Part shown: in pieces, positions 1 through 7,939 of the stretch
How positions within the stretch are numbered: the first letter of the stretch is position 1
How the letters are laid out: each line of letters starts with the position of its first letter
Made by a program: the position numbers and the translations under genes
Notes under the pieces: generated by a model
Told to the model about the DNA's origin: nothing
Databases searched by the model: none
What the model saw: the letters and a program-made list of their open reading frames with translations, nothing else
NCBI GenBank assembly: GCA_036003885.1
Contig: DASYSA010000687.1
Location: forward strand, 1-15,075
Direction of reading: 5' to 3'
DNA: 15,075 nucleotides
DNA from: DASYSA01 sp036003885
GTDB taxonomy: Bacteria > Acidobacteriota > Blastocatellia > UBA7656

Positions 1-723
1 AAGACGGTCTACGACCTTACCTCGGCGAACTACTTGAGGGCCTTTGACTCGCTCTATCTTCAGGCGTATTGGAGAACGATCTGGATAGCCACGGTCACCA
101 CTGTTATGACAGCCCTGATCAGTTTCCCCGTCGCCTACTACATAGCCCTTCGGGTTCGGCCGCGCTGGAAGCGAGTACTTCTCGTGCTTACAGTCATCCC
201 CTTCTGGACAAGCTTCCTGATTCGAACCTACTCGTGGATCCTGCTTCTGCGCAGCGAAGGAGTGATCAACTCGGCATTGGTACACACCGGGCTGATCGGT
301 GAACCGGTGAAGCTGCTCTATTCAGACTTCGCTGTTCTGGCCGGCCAGGTATACGGCGAGCTTCCCTTCATGATTCTGCCGATCTACGTAGTTCTCGAGC
401 GTCTGGATATTCGCTTACTGGAGGCGGCCCAGGACCTCGGAGCTAATCGGCTGTGGACATTTCTGAAGGTGACCCTTCCGCTCTCTCGGCCCGGAGTGAT
501 TGCCGGAACTGTGCTTGTTTTCATCCCGTCGCTTGGGGCCTTTATCACGCCGGACCTCCTTGGGGGCGCGAAATCGGTGATGATCGGCAATCTGATACAG
601 AACCAGTTCTCGCAGTTGAATCAACCATTCGGTTCCGCCTTGTCTTTGATCTTGACCGCTGCAGTCCTGGTGCTGCTTGCTATTGCCATGAAGGCGGGCC
701 TGAAAGCGAGCGAGATGGCTTAA
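1..723 (+). CDS. potB: PotB-type spermidine/putrescine ABC transporter permease (5' end outside window)
   Basis: Inner-membrane permease subunit of a polyamine-type ABC importer. The frame is open from base 1, so the N-terminus lies outside the window; 240 residues are visible. Several hydrophobic membrane segments are evident. The cytoplasmic EAA loop, which contacts the ATPase, starts at about visible residue 141 (EAAQDLGANRLWTFLKVTLP), with the usual Gly and the terminal LP. The following stretch (LGAFITPDLLGGAKSVMIGN, then an NQF-x-WPFG-like region) matches PotB rather than PotC as I recall these families. In classical pot operons potB is followed directly by potC, but here a hairpin array and a convergent gene follow, so no second permease is adjacent downstream. 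Family assignment is secure. The substrate (polyamine or another small cation) is inferred. Confidence 0.9.
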   Translation, partial: KTVYDLTSANYLRAFDSLYLQAYWRTIWIATVTTVMTALISFPVAYYIALRVRPRWKRVLLVLTVIPFWTSFLIRTYSWILLLRSEGVINSALVHTGLIGEPVKLLYSDFAVLAGQVYGELPFMILPIYVVLERLDIRLLEAAQDLGANRLWTFLKVTLPLSRPGVIAGTVLVFIPSLGAFITPDLLGGAKSVMIGNLIQNQFSQLNQPFGSALSLILTAAVLVLLAIAMKAGLKASEMA

Positions 724-727
724 GGAA

Positions 728-898
728 GGATCTAGGATTTAGGATCTAGGATTCAGGATTTAGGATTTAGGATTTAGCGCCTTCCTTAAATTAGCAGCCC
801 GGATTTACCAGCTGGGAAGCTGGATCCTAAATCCTAGATCCTACATTATCCTAAATCCTAAATCCTAGAGATCCTAGATCCTAGATCCTAGATCCTAT
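728..898. repeat. Heptamer-phased inverted repeat array (GGATTTA/GGATCTA family)
   Basis: The left arm at 728-776 is seven uninterrupted 7-base units (GGATCTA, GGATTTA, GGATCTA, GGATTCA, then GGATTTA three times). The right arm at 824-898 holds about ten units of the complementary form (ATCCTAA, ATCCTAG), with one 3-base and one 2-base insertion. The centre contains a short hairpin, CCAGC 808-812 with GCTGG 819-823. A second perfect 10-base inverted repeat (TTAAGGAAGG 720-729, CCTTCCTTAA 780-789) encloses the left arm and overlaps the permease stop codon. The array fills the gap between two convergent genes, so it could terminate transcription from both sides. There is no clear T-tract; that role is inferred. 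Confidence 0.85.
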
Positions 899-901
899 CT
901 T

Positions 902-2257
902 TCACTGTCTGTCTGAATGAAGCTCGTGCACGGTTACAAGGGAGATCGTGGTGGGAATGCCGTTGTCGACCGCGACCTTAAGAAGAACCTGATAATACCT
1001 TGGCAGAGTACCGCCGGGCCGGAGTAGCCGCTGGCTGAGGTAGCGAAGATGGTCCTCCGCGGTGACGTATTCGGCTGCCGCCTGCGTCCCCTCGCTGTGG
1101 GTGCCCGCGAGTACCATTACTATATTCGGTTCTGAAATGTTGGGCTTGACGGTGATCAGTGCGTAGTCCTCAATCAACCTGCCGGTTGCCATGTCGAATT
1201 TCGCCCGATACTCCAACTCCTCACCATCCAGCGGATTTCGATTTACAATGGTCGCGCTGGCGCCATGAATAAAGTCCTCCTTTATTGGGATCTTCCCCGA
1301 CCATTCGTTGACCCACGCGCTTCCGAGCAGGATTACATCGTGATTCTTGAGGTCTTCGGCCGTCACCGTGCGGCTCTGCTTCACGACAGCATTCTTGCCC
1401 GACCTGCTGAGAAACGCGCTCACTCCCTGGAGTCCGATAGCCTCCCCGACACCCGTGTATTCATCATGGGACAACACGAGTCTCCGGATCGGATTCACCA
1501 CGAATTGTTCCCGCCGAAGCGTTTCCGCCAGTGATTGAGTCTCTGCGGCTGATAGCTCTATCGCTCTCTTCGATAACAAGGCTGGATCAGCCGGATTCCA
1601 GAAACGATAGACCGGGGGATTGCTGAGCACGAGCAGACTTGGATCCCCAGAGACGAAGAAGGGCTCCCAAACAGATTGGTATACAGCCGAAAGTCCTTTC
1701 AGTGAGTTCATATGTTCTAGCCGTCTTTGCAACTGCCGATTGGAAAAAGCCAGAATAGCAACGATGAGCAGCAGAGAGATCAGCGCGCCGCCAAGCGAGA
1801 TGAACACCGTTTTCGGACGGCCGTGGACAGACGAAACCGGAACAAGAGTGTCAGCTTCGTCGGGCTCGATAACCTCCGGCAGTTTACTCGAACGCCGAGT
1901 GAAGATCGGCGTATAGCTGCCAACCGGAATTCCCAGTAGGATCTCATCGCTCTCACCCTCGCTTTTGTAATAGCTCTCCAGCTTCTTCCGTAACTCGTGG
2001 GCTCCGACTCGCACGATTGGGTCCAGGGCCGGGTTATACGTCTGATCGCGGCCGAAAACCTCGCACCCGATAAGGTATTCGTTCAGTTCCGAAGCACGTC
2101 CATTCAGGTACTCGTCGCAGACGAGTTGCAGAAACCTTGTCTTCATCGGCGCATTGGCGAAATGTCTGCTGCTGAGGATGCGCCCCAGAGCCTTACGCAC
2201 TTCTTCCTCGCTCGGCGCCTGAGCTGGCTGAGACTTCTTGCCTAAGGTTGCCGCCAT
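902..2257 (-). CDS. Membrane-anchored protein of unknown function, acidobacterial-type N-terminal domain
   Basis: I recognise the family but not a function. Residues ~20-119 form a compact domain with the signature FLIGCEVFGRD-like core (EYLIGCEVFGRD at 60-71, DPIVRVGAHELRKKL at 79-93, IPVGSYTPIF at 110-119). I associate this domain with many acidobacterial proteins, where it can precede TPR or other modules. One membrane segment follows at ~150-171, then a short charged linker and a ~260-residue C-terminal domain that would be periplasmic. Its HDEYTGVGEAIG, VILLGSAWVNEW and GTHSEGTQAAAEYV stretches resemble other members. The start was set at the ATG at 2257, which has an ACGAGG sequence about nine bases upstream. 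An in-frame ATG at 2266 and a TTG at 2281 are alternatives; the TTG lies inside a heptamer repeat. The gene is convergent with the permease. A sensory or regulatory role is plausible but unproven. Confidence 0.75.
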   Translation of the reverse strand: MAATLGKKSQPAQAPSEEEVRKALGRILSSRHFANAPMKTRFLQLVCDEYLNGRASELNEYLIGCEVFGRDQTYNPALDPIVRVGAHELRKKLESYYKSEGESDEILLGIPVGSYTPIFTRRSSKLPEVIEPDEADTLVPVSSVHGRPKTVFISLGGALISLLLIVAILAFSNRQLQRRLEHMNSLKGLSAVYQSVWEPFFVSGDPSLLVLSNPPVYRFWNPADPALLSKRAIELSAAETQSLAETLRREQFVVNPIRRLVLSHDEYTGVGEAIGLQGVSAFLSRSGKNAVVKQSRTVTAEDLKNHDVILLGSAWVNEWSGKIPIKEDFIHGASATIVNRNPLDGEELEYRAKFDMATGRLIEDYALITVKPNISEPNIVMVLAGTHSEGTQAAAEYVTAEDHLRYLSQRLLRPGGTLPRYYQVLLKVAVDNGIPTTISLVTVHELHSDRQ

Positions 2258-2272
2258 ATTCGTCATCCTCGT

Positions 2273-2292
2273 GATTCGCAATTCGCAATTCC
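2273..2292. repeat. Short heptamer repeat (GATTCGC/AATTCGC)
   Basis: Nearly three 7-base units (GATTCGC, AATTCGC, AATTCC) sit directly upstream of the minus-strand gene at 902-2257, within its probable translation-initiation leader. No matching inverted arm is present nearby. The unit resembles those of the array at 7776-7866 (GAAATTC, GCATTTC). It may be a remnant or seed of the same repeat class. Confidence 0.55.
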
Positions 2293-2804
2293 TCGACGTT
2301 AGGCCTCGCCATAACGGTTAGATATCCGTAATGGGCTTGATCGGTTCGCCGTTTCCTCTACTATTGTAATCGCACTACAGAGATCATGGACGCTCCCCGC
2401 ACTATAGTTTAAAGGCAGAGCTGACATCAAGAATCCGGAAGAGCAAGCTCTGAGTTCAGCCCGAGCAGCGGCTGGTCCCATTCAGTCACACATGCGTCTT
2501 ATTACGAGCTGTGAGGAGCGCTCGGCGACTTAATCCCCGGATAGCGCAGGTGATCGTGGCTGAACTGCACCACACGGATCCAGCCCATTGTAAGAGAAGC
2601 GACCACGATAGACTAGAGCAACCAAGTCCCTTGAGTGCGATCTGACGACAGGTATCTCTACGCGATGTCCCATACCGCGACGAAAGAACGTCACGATTGA
2701 GACGAACCCAGGGCTCGCTCAAGCGCCGTCTGTCCCGTTGTTTTCTGGATTGCTTATCTGACGCTGAGTTGAAGCACAGCAGAACTGAAGAAGAGGAGGA
2801 TTGC
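2293..2804. other. Intergenic region upstream of the beta-glucanase locus
   Basis: About 510 bases lie between the divergent starts of the 902-2257 gene and the GH81 gene, so promoters for both should be here. I see no RNA gene and no convincing protein. Short reading frames in this stretch lack homologous features and good ribosome binding sites. Candidate promoter hexamers such as TTGATC near 2338 with TATTGT near 2363 are poorly spaced, so I do not call a promoter. A minus-strand frame spanning 2486-2806 overlaps the GH81 start and appears spurious. Confidence 0.5.
2794..2799 (+). promoter_or_regulatory. Ribosome binding site that fixes the GH81 start
   Basis: A perfect AGGAGG lies five bases before the ATG at 2805. 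The open frame extends upstream to 2697, but the upstream part reads as a charged, non-signal-like peptide. The ATG at 2805 is followed by a secretion signal, so this site decides the start. Confidence 0.85.
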
Positions 2805-5800
2805 ATGACTACGAGGTTGAGAGGTGCGTTTAGACTTGGGAGTGGATCGGATTTCGCGACGGTTCGCGGTCTGATGGTGTTTCACTCCATCGTAGAGCCG
2901 ATGATCCCTCTGGTAGTCGCGGCATCGATCTCGTTGGTCGTAGTTGGGATTACGAGAGCGCAGACCGTAGGAGTCGGGGCCGGCAGTTATACCAGGACGT
3001 TGCCGCCGGGCGCGACCGCTCCGCAGAGCACAATCTTCAAGACGTTTGCCGGCCCCGTGCCTACGCACAAGTTTTGGACTTCCAAGTACTGGAATCCGTT
3101 GGGAACCCTCTCGAACGGCGGGCCCGTCTACATGTTTCCCGAGCCTCTCTCGATTCAGCCAACCGCAAGCGGGCTGGTTGCGGGTTACTTCGCGAGCGTA
3201 AACAACAATGGTTTTTGGTTTAATAAGCCCTTTCAGCCGGACCTCACCATTGGAGTAGCCGGACTGAATACGAGCGTGGTGAACGTGAGTGACTCAAGCG
3301 ATTGGGCGGTCGATCTCAACTTTGGGCCTCTTACGACGCGCGTCGGTCGCGGGATGCCATTCATCTATGGGCTCACGAATGGCAGCAAGCCGACGGTGAC
3401 CTTCAGTGGGCAGCCGACGATATTTTCCAACAGCGGCAACGTGCTCGGCGTCAGCATAGCCGTGAACAACTACGGACTGTTCGGCCCGCCCGGCAGCACC
3501 TGGACCGGAATCGGAACGACCACTTTGACGTGCAATCCACCGAGCGGAGCTAACTATTTTTCAGTGGCGCTTCTGCCGAACCAGGCCGCGCTCGCTACTT
3601 TTGCCAGCCGCGCATTTTCATTTCCGATCGACACCACTGTGGGCTGGAACTACAACCCGAGCAACAGCCAGGTGACCACCACCTACACAGTCACGACGCA
3701 ATCGATGGATGGCGTCAGCAGTGGTTTTCTCATGGCGCTGTACCCTCACCAGTATGCGTCGTTGCAGGGCTCCGTGAATACAAGCTTTGTCTACGCCAGT
3801 CCGAGGGGCCCCATGAAAGTTGTGAGCGGCCCGTCATTCACAACGGTCGATACATTTAATGGCGTTCTGCCGTTCCTCCCCCGGACCACGAACTACAACG
3901 GGGCGACGTTGCAGAGTCTGCTCAGCAGCGTTGTCAACGAAGGCAATCACTTCACAGCCAGTGACACTTACACTCTGGGCAAGCAGCTGAATCGAATCGC
4001 TCAACTGCTGCCCATTGCGCAGCAGAGCGATACGACTGCATTCAACAGCCTGCTGGCAAGTCTGAAAGGACAGTTGCAGAACTACTTCACCGCCGGCGGC
4101 AAGACTACTAATCTGTTCTACTATGACCAAAACTGGGGAACTCTCATTGGCTACCCGGCGAGTTTTGGCAGCGATACCGCTCTGAATGATCACCACTTTC
4201 ACTACGGCTATTGGATTCATTCGGCGGCGCTGGTGGGCCTCTACGATCGCAATTGGATATCACAAAACCAATGGGGAGGCATGGTCGATCTGCTGCGCCA
4301 GGACTTCGCAAATACCAACCGAAACAATGCCCTGTTCCCATTCCTTCGGAACTTCGATGTGTACGCGGGCCACTCATGGGCATCCGGCCAGGCGCCCTTC
4401 GGAGATGGCGGCAATGAGGAGTCGACCTCGGAGGCAATCAACGCCTGGGCCGGCATCATTCTCTTTGGAGCGTTGACCGGCAATACCCAGGTCCGCGACG
4501 CCGGTATCTGGGGTTACACGCTGGAAGTCAACTCGGCGTTTTACTATTGGTTCAACGCTATGCCGACGAAGACATTCCCCACGGGCTTCACTCGGGTGCA
4601 GATTGCAAATCTCTTTGACGCCAAGTCCGATTCGGCAACCTGGTTCGGCAATCAACCGGAGTTCGAACACGGGATAGAATTTCTGCCATTTACTGGCGCG
4701 TCCCTGTACCTGGGCCGTGATCCTGCGTACTCGCAAATAAACTTCAACGAAGTGCTGAGCTTGAATGGAGGCTCACTGCTCAACTGGCAAGATCTGATGG
4801 AGGAGTACGAGGCTTTTTTCAACCCCGACGATGCGTTCAGTCGATGGAACAACACTACCTTCACGTTTGATGGTGAATCTCGAGCTCATGAGTACGCCTG
4901 GATCAGAAGCCTGCAAGCCTTAGGCAGAGTCCATGTTGCCGTGACCGCGGACTGGCCGTTCTACGCAGTTTTCAGAACGCCCGCAGGCGTCACTACGCAT
5001 GTTGCGTTTAACCCGACGGGAACCACAGTCACCGTGAACTTCTCGGACGGCGCCAGCCTTACGGTGGCGGCGGGTGCCCAGGCCACCGATAGCGGGAGCA
5101 CGGGTGGACCTCCTGCACCCCCGACAAATCTGACTGCAACCGCGGCCTCGAGTTCTTCAATCACCCTGAGCTGGAATGCGTCGCCGACGTCCGGTGTGAC
5201 CTACACATTGTTCAGGAGCACCACCAGCGGATTCACACCGGCACCCGGCAACCAGGTACAGAGCGGCATCACCGGCACCACATTTTCCAACACCGGACTG
5301 ACTGCAGCCACGACCTATTTCTACCTTGTCGAAGCGGTCAACTCTGGAGGCTCGTCTCCGCCCTCAAACCAGGCCACCGCCACAACCCCGGCCGCCGGCT
5401 TGCCGAACCCCTGGCAACAGAGCGACGTGGGATCGGTGGCGGCGGCGGGATCCGCCTCCGTTTCCTCCGGAACTTTCACCGTGAGAGGCTCCGGCGCCGA
5501 CATATGGGGGAACGCCGACAGCTTTCATTACGTCTATCAGACTTTGACCGGAAACGGAGAGATCGTAGCCCGAGTTACGGCGGTCCAGAACACCGACCCC
5601 TGGGCCAAGGCAGGCGTAATGATTCGTGAGACGCTGGCCTCCGGCTCGAGGCATGCGTTTGTGTGTCTGACGCCCGGCAACGGCCTGGCGTTCCAGCGTC
5701 GCGTCGCGACTGGCGGGGTGAGCACCCACACCTCAGGAGGTGCGTCCACTGCGCCGGCCTGGATTCGGCTAACCCGCAGCGGCAATACCTTCACAGCGTT

Positions 5801-6470
5801 CAGATCCACTGATGGCGTTAGCTGGACACAAGTCAGCTCCGACACAGTCGCGATGGCAACGCAGGTCTTCCTGGGTCTCGCGGTATGCAGCCACTCTAAC
5901 GGCACCATCAACACCTCCACCTTCGACAATGTTCGAGTGAGCGGTGCGGCGCCGGCCTTCTCAAATACGTTGTATGTGATCGATGGAGCTGCGCAGGGGA
6001 TTGCCGCTTCGCTTTCCACTACTCCAGGCACTGCGGCCTCCACCGACTCGGCTCCCGGAGCGGGCGGAGCCAACCACGACGGCACGCCCACTAACCCGTT
6101 GGTGTATACACTTTCCGGCCTGACTGCGACCTTCAACTCTGTTCAGAGTACACAGTTCACTCTCTACGTGGACGCGGGTGCACATGCTGGAGACGCCATT
6201 CAGGCGCGCGTAAGCTACGACTTCACCGGAGACGGCACCTTCGACCGGGTCGAGACCTACCGCTATTTTGCAACGAACGATCTGAGCGGTTGGGAGGGTT
6301 ATTCCCAGGCTCAGGGGCTTCTGTCCGCAAGCGGGAGCTTCGCCAATCTGAGCAATGGACGCATACGAATCGAAGTCTGGACCGCGCTTGGGACGCAGGC
6401 AATACAGCTTCGGACCAGCGCGAGCGCGGCCGATGGACTTCAGTCCCGAATCATCGTGCCTTTCAACTGA
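2805..6470 (+). CDS. Secreted multidomain endo-1,3-beta-glucanase, glycoside hydrolase family 81
   Basis: A 1221-residue secreted enzyme expected to hydrolyse internal beta-1,3-glucosidic bonds (laminarin, callose, fungal wall glucan). A long n-region and a hydrophobic stretch (~33-50) ending ITRAQ form the signal sequence. The GH81 catalytic region spans ~70-760. Its motif NDHHFHYGYWIHSAALVGLY has Asp462, the expected catalytic Asp, and FDVYAGHSWASG is followed by GDGGNEESTSEAINAW with Glu538, Glu539 and Glu543, where the catalytic base lies in this family. A fibronectin type III domain follows (~769-862). After it come a concanavalin/LamG-like module (~868-1045, with GSGADIWGNADSFHYVYQ) and a C-terminal beta-rich module (~1046-1221, RVSYDFTGDGTFDRVETYRY). 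The last module resembles putative beta-glucan-binding modules; CBM56-like is possible but unsure. The GH16 gene follows after 59 bases, probably in one operon. Confidence 0.92.
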   Translation: MTTRLRGAFRLGSGSDFATVRGLMVFHSIVEPMIPLVVAASISLVVVGITRAQTVGVGAGSYTRTLPPGATAPQSTIFKTFAGPVPTHKFWTSKYWNPLGTLSNGGPVYMFPEPLSIQPTASGLVAGYFASVNNNGFWFNKPFQPDLTIGVAGLNTSVVNVSDSSDWAVDLNFGPLTTRVGRGMPFIYGLTNGSKPTVTFSGQPTIFSNSGNVLGVSIAVNNYGLFGPPGSTWTGIGTTTLTCNPPSGANYFSVALLPNQAALATFASRAFSFPIDTTVGWNYNPSNSQVTTTYTVTTQSMDGVSSGFLMALYPHQYASLQGSVNTSFVYASPRGPMKVVSGPSFTTVDTFNGVLPFLPRTTNYNGATLQSLLSSVVNEGNHFTASDTYTLGKQLNRIAQLLPIAQQSDTTAFNSLLASLKGQLQNYFTAGGKTTNLFYYDQNWGTLIGYPASFGSDTALNDHHFHYGYWIHSAALVGLYDRNWISQNQWGGMVDLLRQDFANTNRNNALFPFLRNFDVYAGHSWASGQAPFGDGGNEESTSEAINAWAGIILFGALTGNTQVRDAGIWGYTLEVNSAFYYWFNAMPTKTFPTGFTRVQIANLFDAKSDSATWFGNQPEFEHGIEFLPFTGASLYLGRDPAYSQINFNEVLSLNGGSLLNWQDLMEEYEAFFNPDDAFSRWNNTTFTFDGESRAHEYAWIRSLQALGRVHVAVTADWPFYAVFRTPAGVTTHVAFNPTGTTVTVNFSDGASLTVAAGAQATDSGSTGGPPAPPTNLTATAASSSSITLSWNASPTSGVTYTLFRSTTSGFTPAPGNQVQSGITGTTFSNTGLTAATTYFYLVEAVNSGGSSPPSNQATATTPAAGLPNPWQQSDVGSVAAAGSASVSSGTFTVRGSGADIWGNADSFHYVYQTLTGNGEIVARVTAVQNTDPWAKAGVMIRETLASGSRHAFVCLTPGNGLAFQRRVATGGVSTHTSGGASTAPAWIRLTRSGNTFTAFRSTDGVSWTQVSSDTVAMATQVFLGLAVCSHSNGTINTSTFDNVRVSGAAPAFSNTLYVIDGAAQGIAASLSTTPGTAASTDSAPGAGGANHDGTPTNPLVYTLSGLTATFNSVQSTQFTLYVDAGAHAGDAIQARVSYDFTGDGTFDRVETYRYFATNDLSGWEGYSQAQGLLSASGSFANLSNGRIRIEVWTALGTQAIQLRTSASAADGLQSRIIVPFN

Positions 6471-6529
6471 TAAGAGTTTGCATGAGTCCTTTCGGAATGA
6501 TAGCAAATCAAAGATAAGGAGAGCTGGCA

Positions 6530-7774
6530 ATGGCAGAACACAAAGAGACCTTCCGAGACATGGGATCGGCGCGGACCGCAAGAATGTTAGTCCTGGCACT
6601 GATGACGTTGTTGACGGCTGCGAATGCTCGAGGAGCTCCACCGATCGGACAGACAGTCTGGTTGAAGGCCGCGGCTACCGGCGGATTTGTGTCGGCGGAT
6701 ACCAATCGCGGCTCATTTGCTCCGCTCGTGGCCGATCGCACTTCGGTCGGCACGTTCGAGCAGTTCCAGGTGGTCGATGGCGGTGGTGGATTCATCGCTT
6801 TTAAATCGGTTGGAACTGGACGCTTCGTCTCCGCGGACTTGAATCGCGGCACGTTTGCTCCGCTTGTGGCCGACCGCACCGCGATAGGCGGTTGGGAGCG
6901 TTTTCAGTGGATCGAGTTAGCAGGCGGATCGATTGCGCTCCGGGGCAGCACTACCAACAAGTATGTCGCCGCTGATCTCAACCGCGGCGCCTTCGCCCCG
7001 CTCGTCTCCGACCGAACAGCGATCAGCACGTGGGAGACGTTCAGCTGGGCAGCTACAGGCGCTCCTCCCCCGAGCTGGCGATTAGTATGGTCTGACGAGT
7101 TCAATGGGACGTCGATTGATAGAAACAAGTGGACGTTCGACCAGGGCGGAGGCGGCTGGGGCAATTCCGAGCTACAGAACTACACAGACCGAGTCGAGAA
7201 CGCCCGGATCGAAAATGGACATCTGGTCATCGAGGCCCGGCGCGAGAACTTTGGGGGAAATGCCTACACCTCGGCTCGCATGAAGACACAGGGACTGGCA
7301 TCCTGGACTCACGGTAGGATGGAAGCGCGCATCGATCTACCGGCCACAAAGGGGATGTGGCCCGCGTTTTGGATGCTCGGGACCAACATAACCTCCGTGG
7401 GATGGCCCGCCTGTGGCGAGATCGACATCATGGAGATGGCTGGGGGTGGGACTCGCGAAAACACGATTCTCGGTACGATTCACTGGGACTTTAATGGTCA
7501 CGCCTCATTTGGAGGGTCGATTTCAGGCACCCACTGGCCGGACACATACCATATCTATGCCATCGAATGGGAGCAATCTGAGATTCGGTGGTTCGTGGAT
7601 GGCGTCCAATATGTGACCGCGAACATCACGATCAACAACACGGAGGAGTTTTCTCGGCCATTTTTCCTCCTGTTGAACCTTGCGGTCGGCGGAACGTTCC
7701 CCGGTAATCCGGACTCGACGACGGTGCTGCCGCAACAGATGCTAGTTGACTACGTCAGGGTGTATCAGAGGTAA
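6530..7774 (+). CDS. Secreted laminarinase, glycoside hydrolase family 16, with N-terminal fascin-like beta-trefoil
   Basis: Endo-1,3(4)-beta-glucanase of the laminarinase branch, 414 residues, retaining mechanism. A signal peptide (hydrophobic core MLVLALMTLLTAANA) ends near residue 37. Residues ~43-180 consist of three exactly 46-residue repeats, each with a FVSADLNRG-like turn (F53, F99, Y145) and an APLVADRTAI-like segment. This matches a fascin-like beta-trefoil seen as a carbohydrate-binding add-on in glycosidases. The GH16 domain begins at W183 (WRLVWSDEFNG) and runs to the end. The catalytic motif GEIDIMEMAG gives Glu297 as nucleophile, Asp299 as assistant and Glu302 as acid/base, with the extra residue typical of laminarinases rather than lichenases. 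The start ATG has AGGAG (6517-6521) eight bases upstream. It follows the GH81 gene by 59 bases, so both enzymes likely attack the same beta-1,3-glucan. Confidence 0.93.
   Translation: MAEHKETFRDMGSARTARMLVLALMTLLTAANARGAPPIGQTVWLKAAATGGFVSADTNRGSFAPLVADRTSVGTFEQFQVVDGGGGFIAFKSVGTGRFVSADLNRGTFAPLVADRTAIGGWERFQWIELAGGSIALRGSTTNKYVAADLNRGAFAPLVSDRTAISTWETFSWAATGAPPPSWRLVWSDEFNGTSIDRNKWTFDQGGGGWGNSELQNYTDRVENARIENGHLVIEARRENFGGNAYTSARMKTQGLASWTHGRMEARIDLPATKGMWPAFWMLGTNITSVGWPACGEIDIMEMAGGGTRENTILGTIHWDFNGHASFGGSISGTHWPDTYHIYAIEWEQSEIRWFVDGVQYVTANITINNTEEFSRPFFLLLNLAVGGTFPGNPDSTTVLPQQMLVDYVRVYQR
6656..7069 (+). repeat. Three in-frame 138-base tandem repeats coding the beta-trefoil
   Basis: Three units at about 6656-6793, 6794-6931 and 6932-7069 keep an exact 138-base (46-codon) spacing, shown by the aligned aromatic codons at 6686, 6824 and 6962. 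The encoded turns FVSADTNRG, FVSADLNRG and YVAADLNRG and the segments APLVADRT, APLVADRT and APLVSDRT are nearly identical. This is the internal threefold symmetry of a beta-trefoil, with little divergence between lobes. Confidence 0.85.
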
Positions 7775-7775
7775 G

Positions 7776-7866
7776 GAAATGCGAAGTTCGAAATGCGAAG
7801 TTCGAAATTGCCCGTTCACTTCGAAAACAAGAAATTCGCATTTCGAATTTCGAATTTCGCATTTCC
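7776..7866. repeat. Heptamer-phased hairpin array (GAAATGC/GAAGTTC family)
   Basis: The left arm at 7776-7810 is five consecutive heptamers (GAAATGC, GAAGTTC, GAAATGC, GAAGTTC, GAAATTG). A 20-base spacer follows. The right arm at 7831-7865 is five heptamers (GAAATTC, GCATTTC, GAATTTC, GAATTTC, GCATTTC). Counting 36 bases in each arm, 30 positions pair by Watson-Crick rules, and the outermost 11 bases pair perfectly (7775-7785 with 7856-7866). The array begins immediately after the GH16 stop codon. It could act as a terminator or mRNA 3'-end stabiliser for the glucanase operon (inference). Confidence 0.85.
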
Positions 7867-7939
7867 CTTAATTCTCTTTGAAAAGTATTGCCGCGGATGT
7901 TAATCATAAGTGTTCGAACCTGTTGGCTTAGGTTGGTTG

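Noticed and set aside
2486..2806. Minus-strand reading frame of about 106 codons
   Set aside because: It overlaps the GH81 start region, has no recognisable domain or initiation site, and has the biased composition of an antisense frame.
5961..6641. Long minus-strand frame (226 codons)
   Set aside because: It lies antisense to the C-terminal module of GH81 and the start of the GH16 gene, both well supported, and shows no family features.
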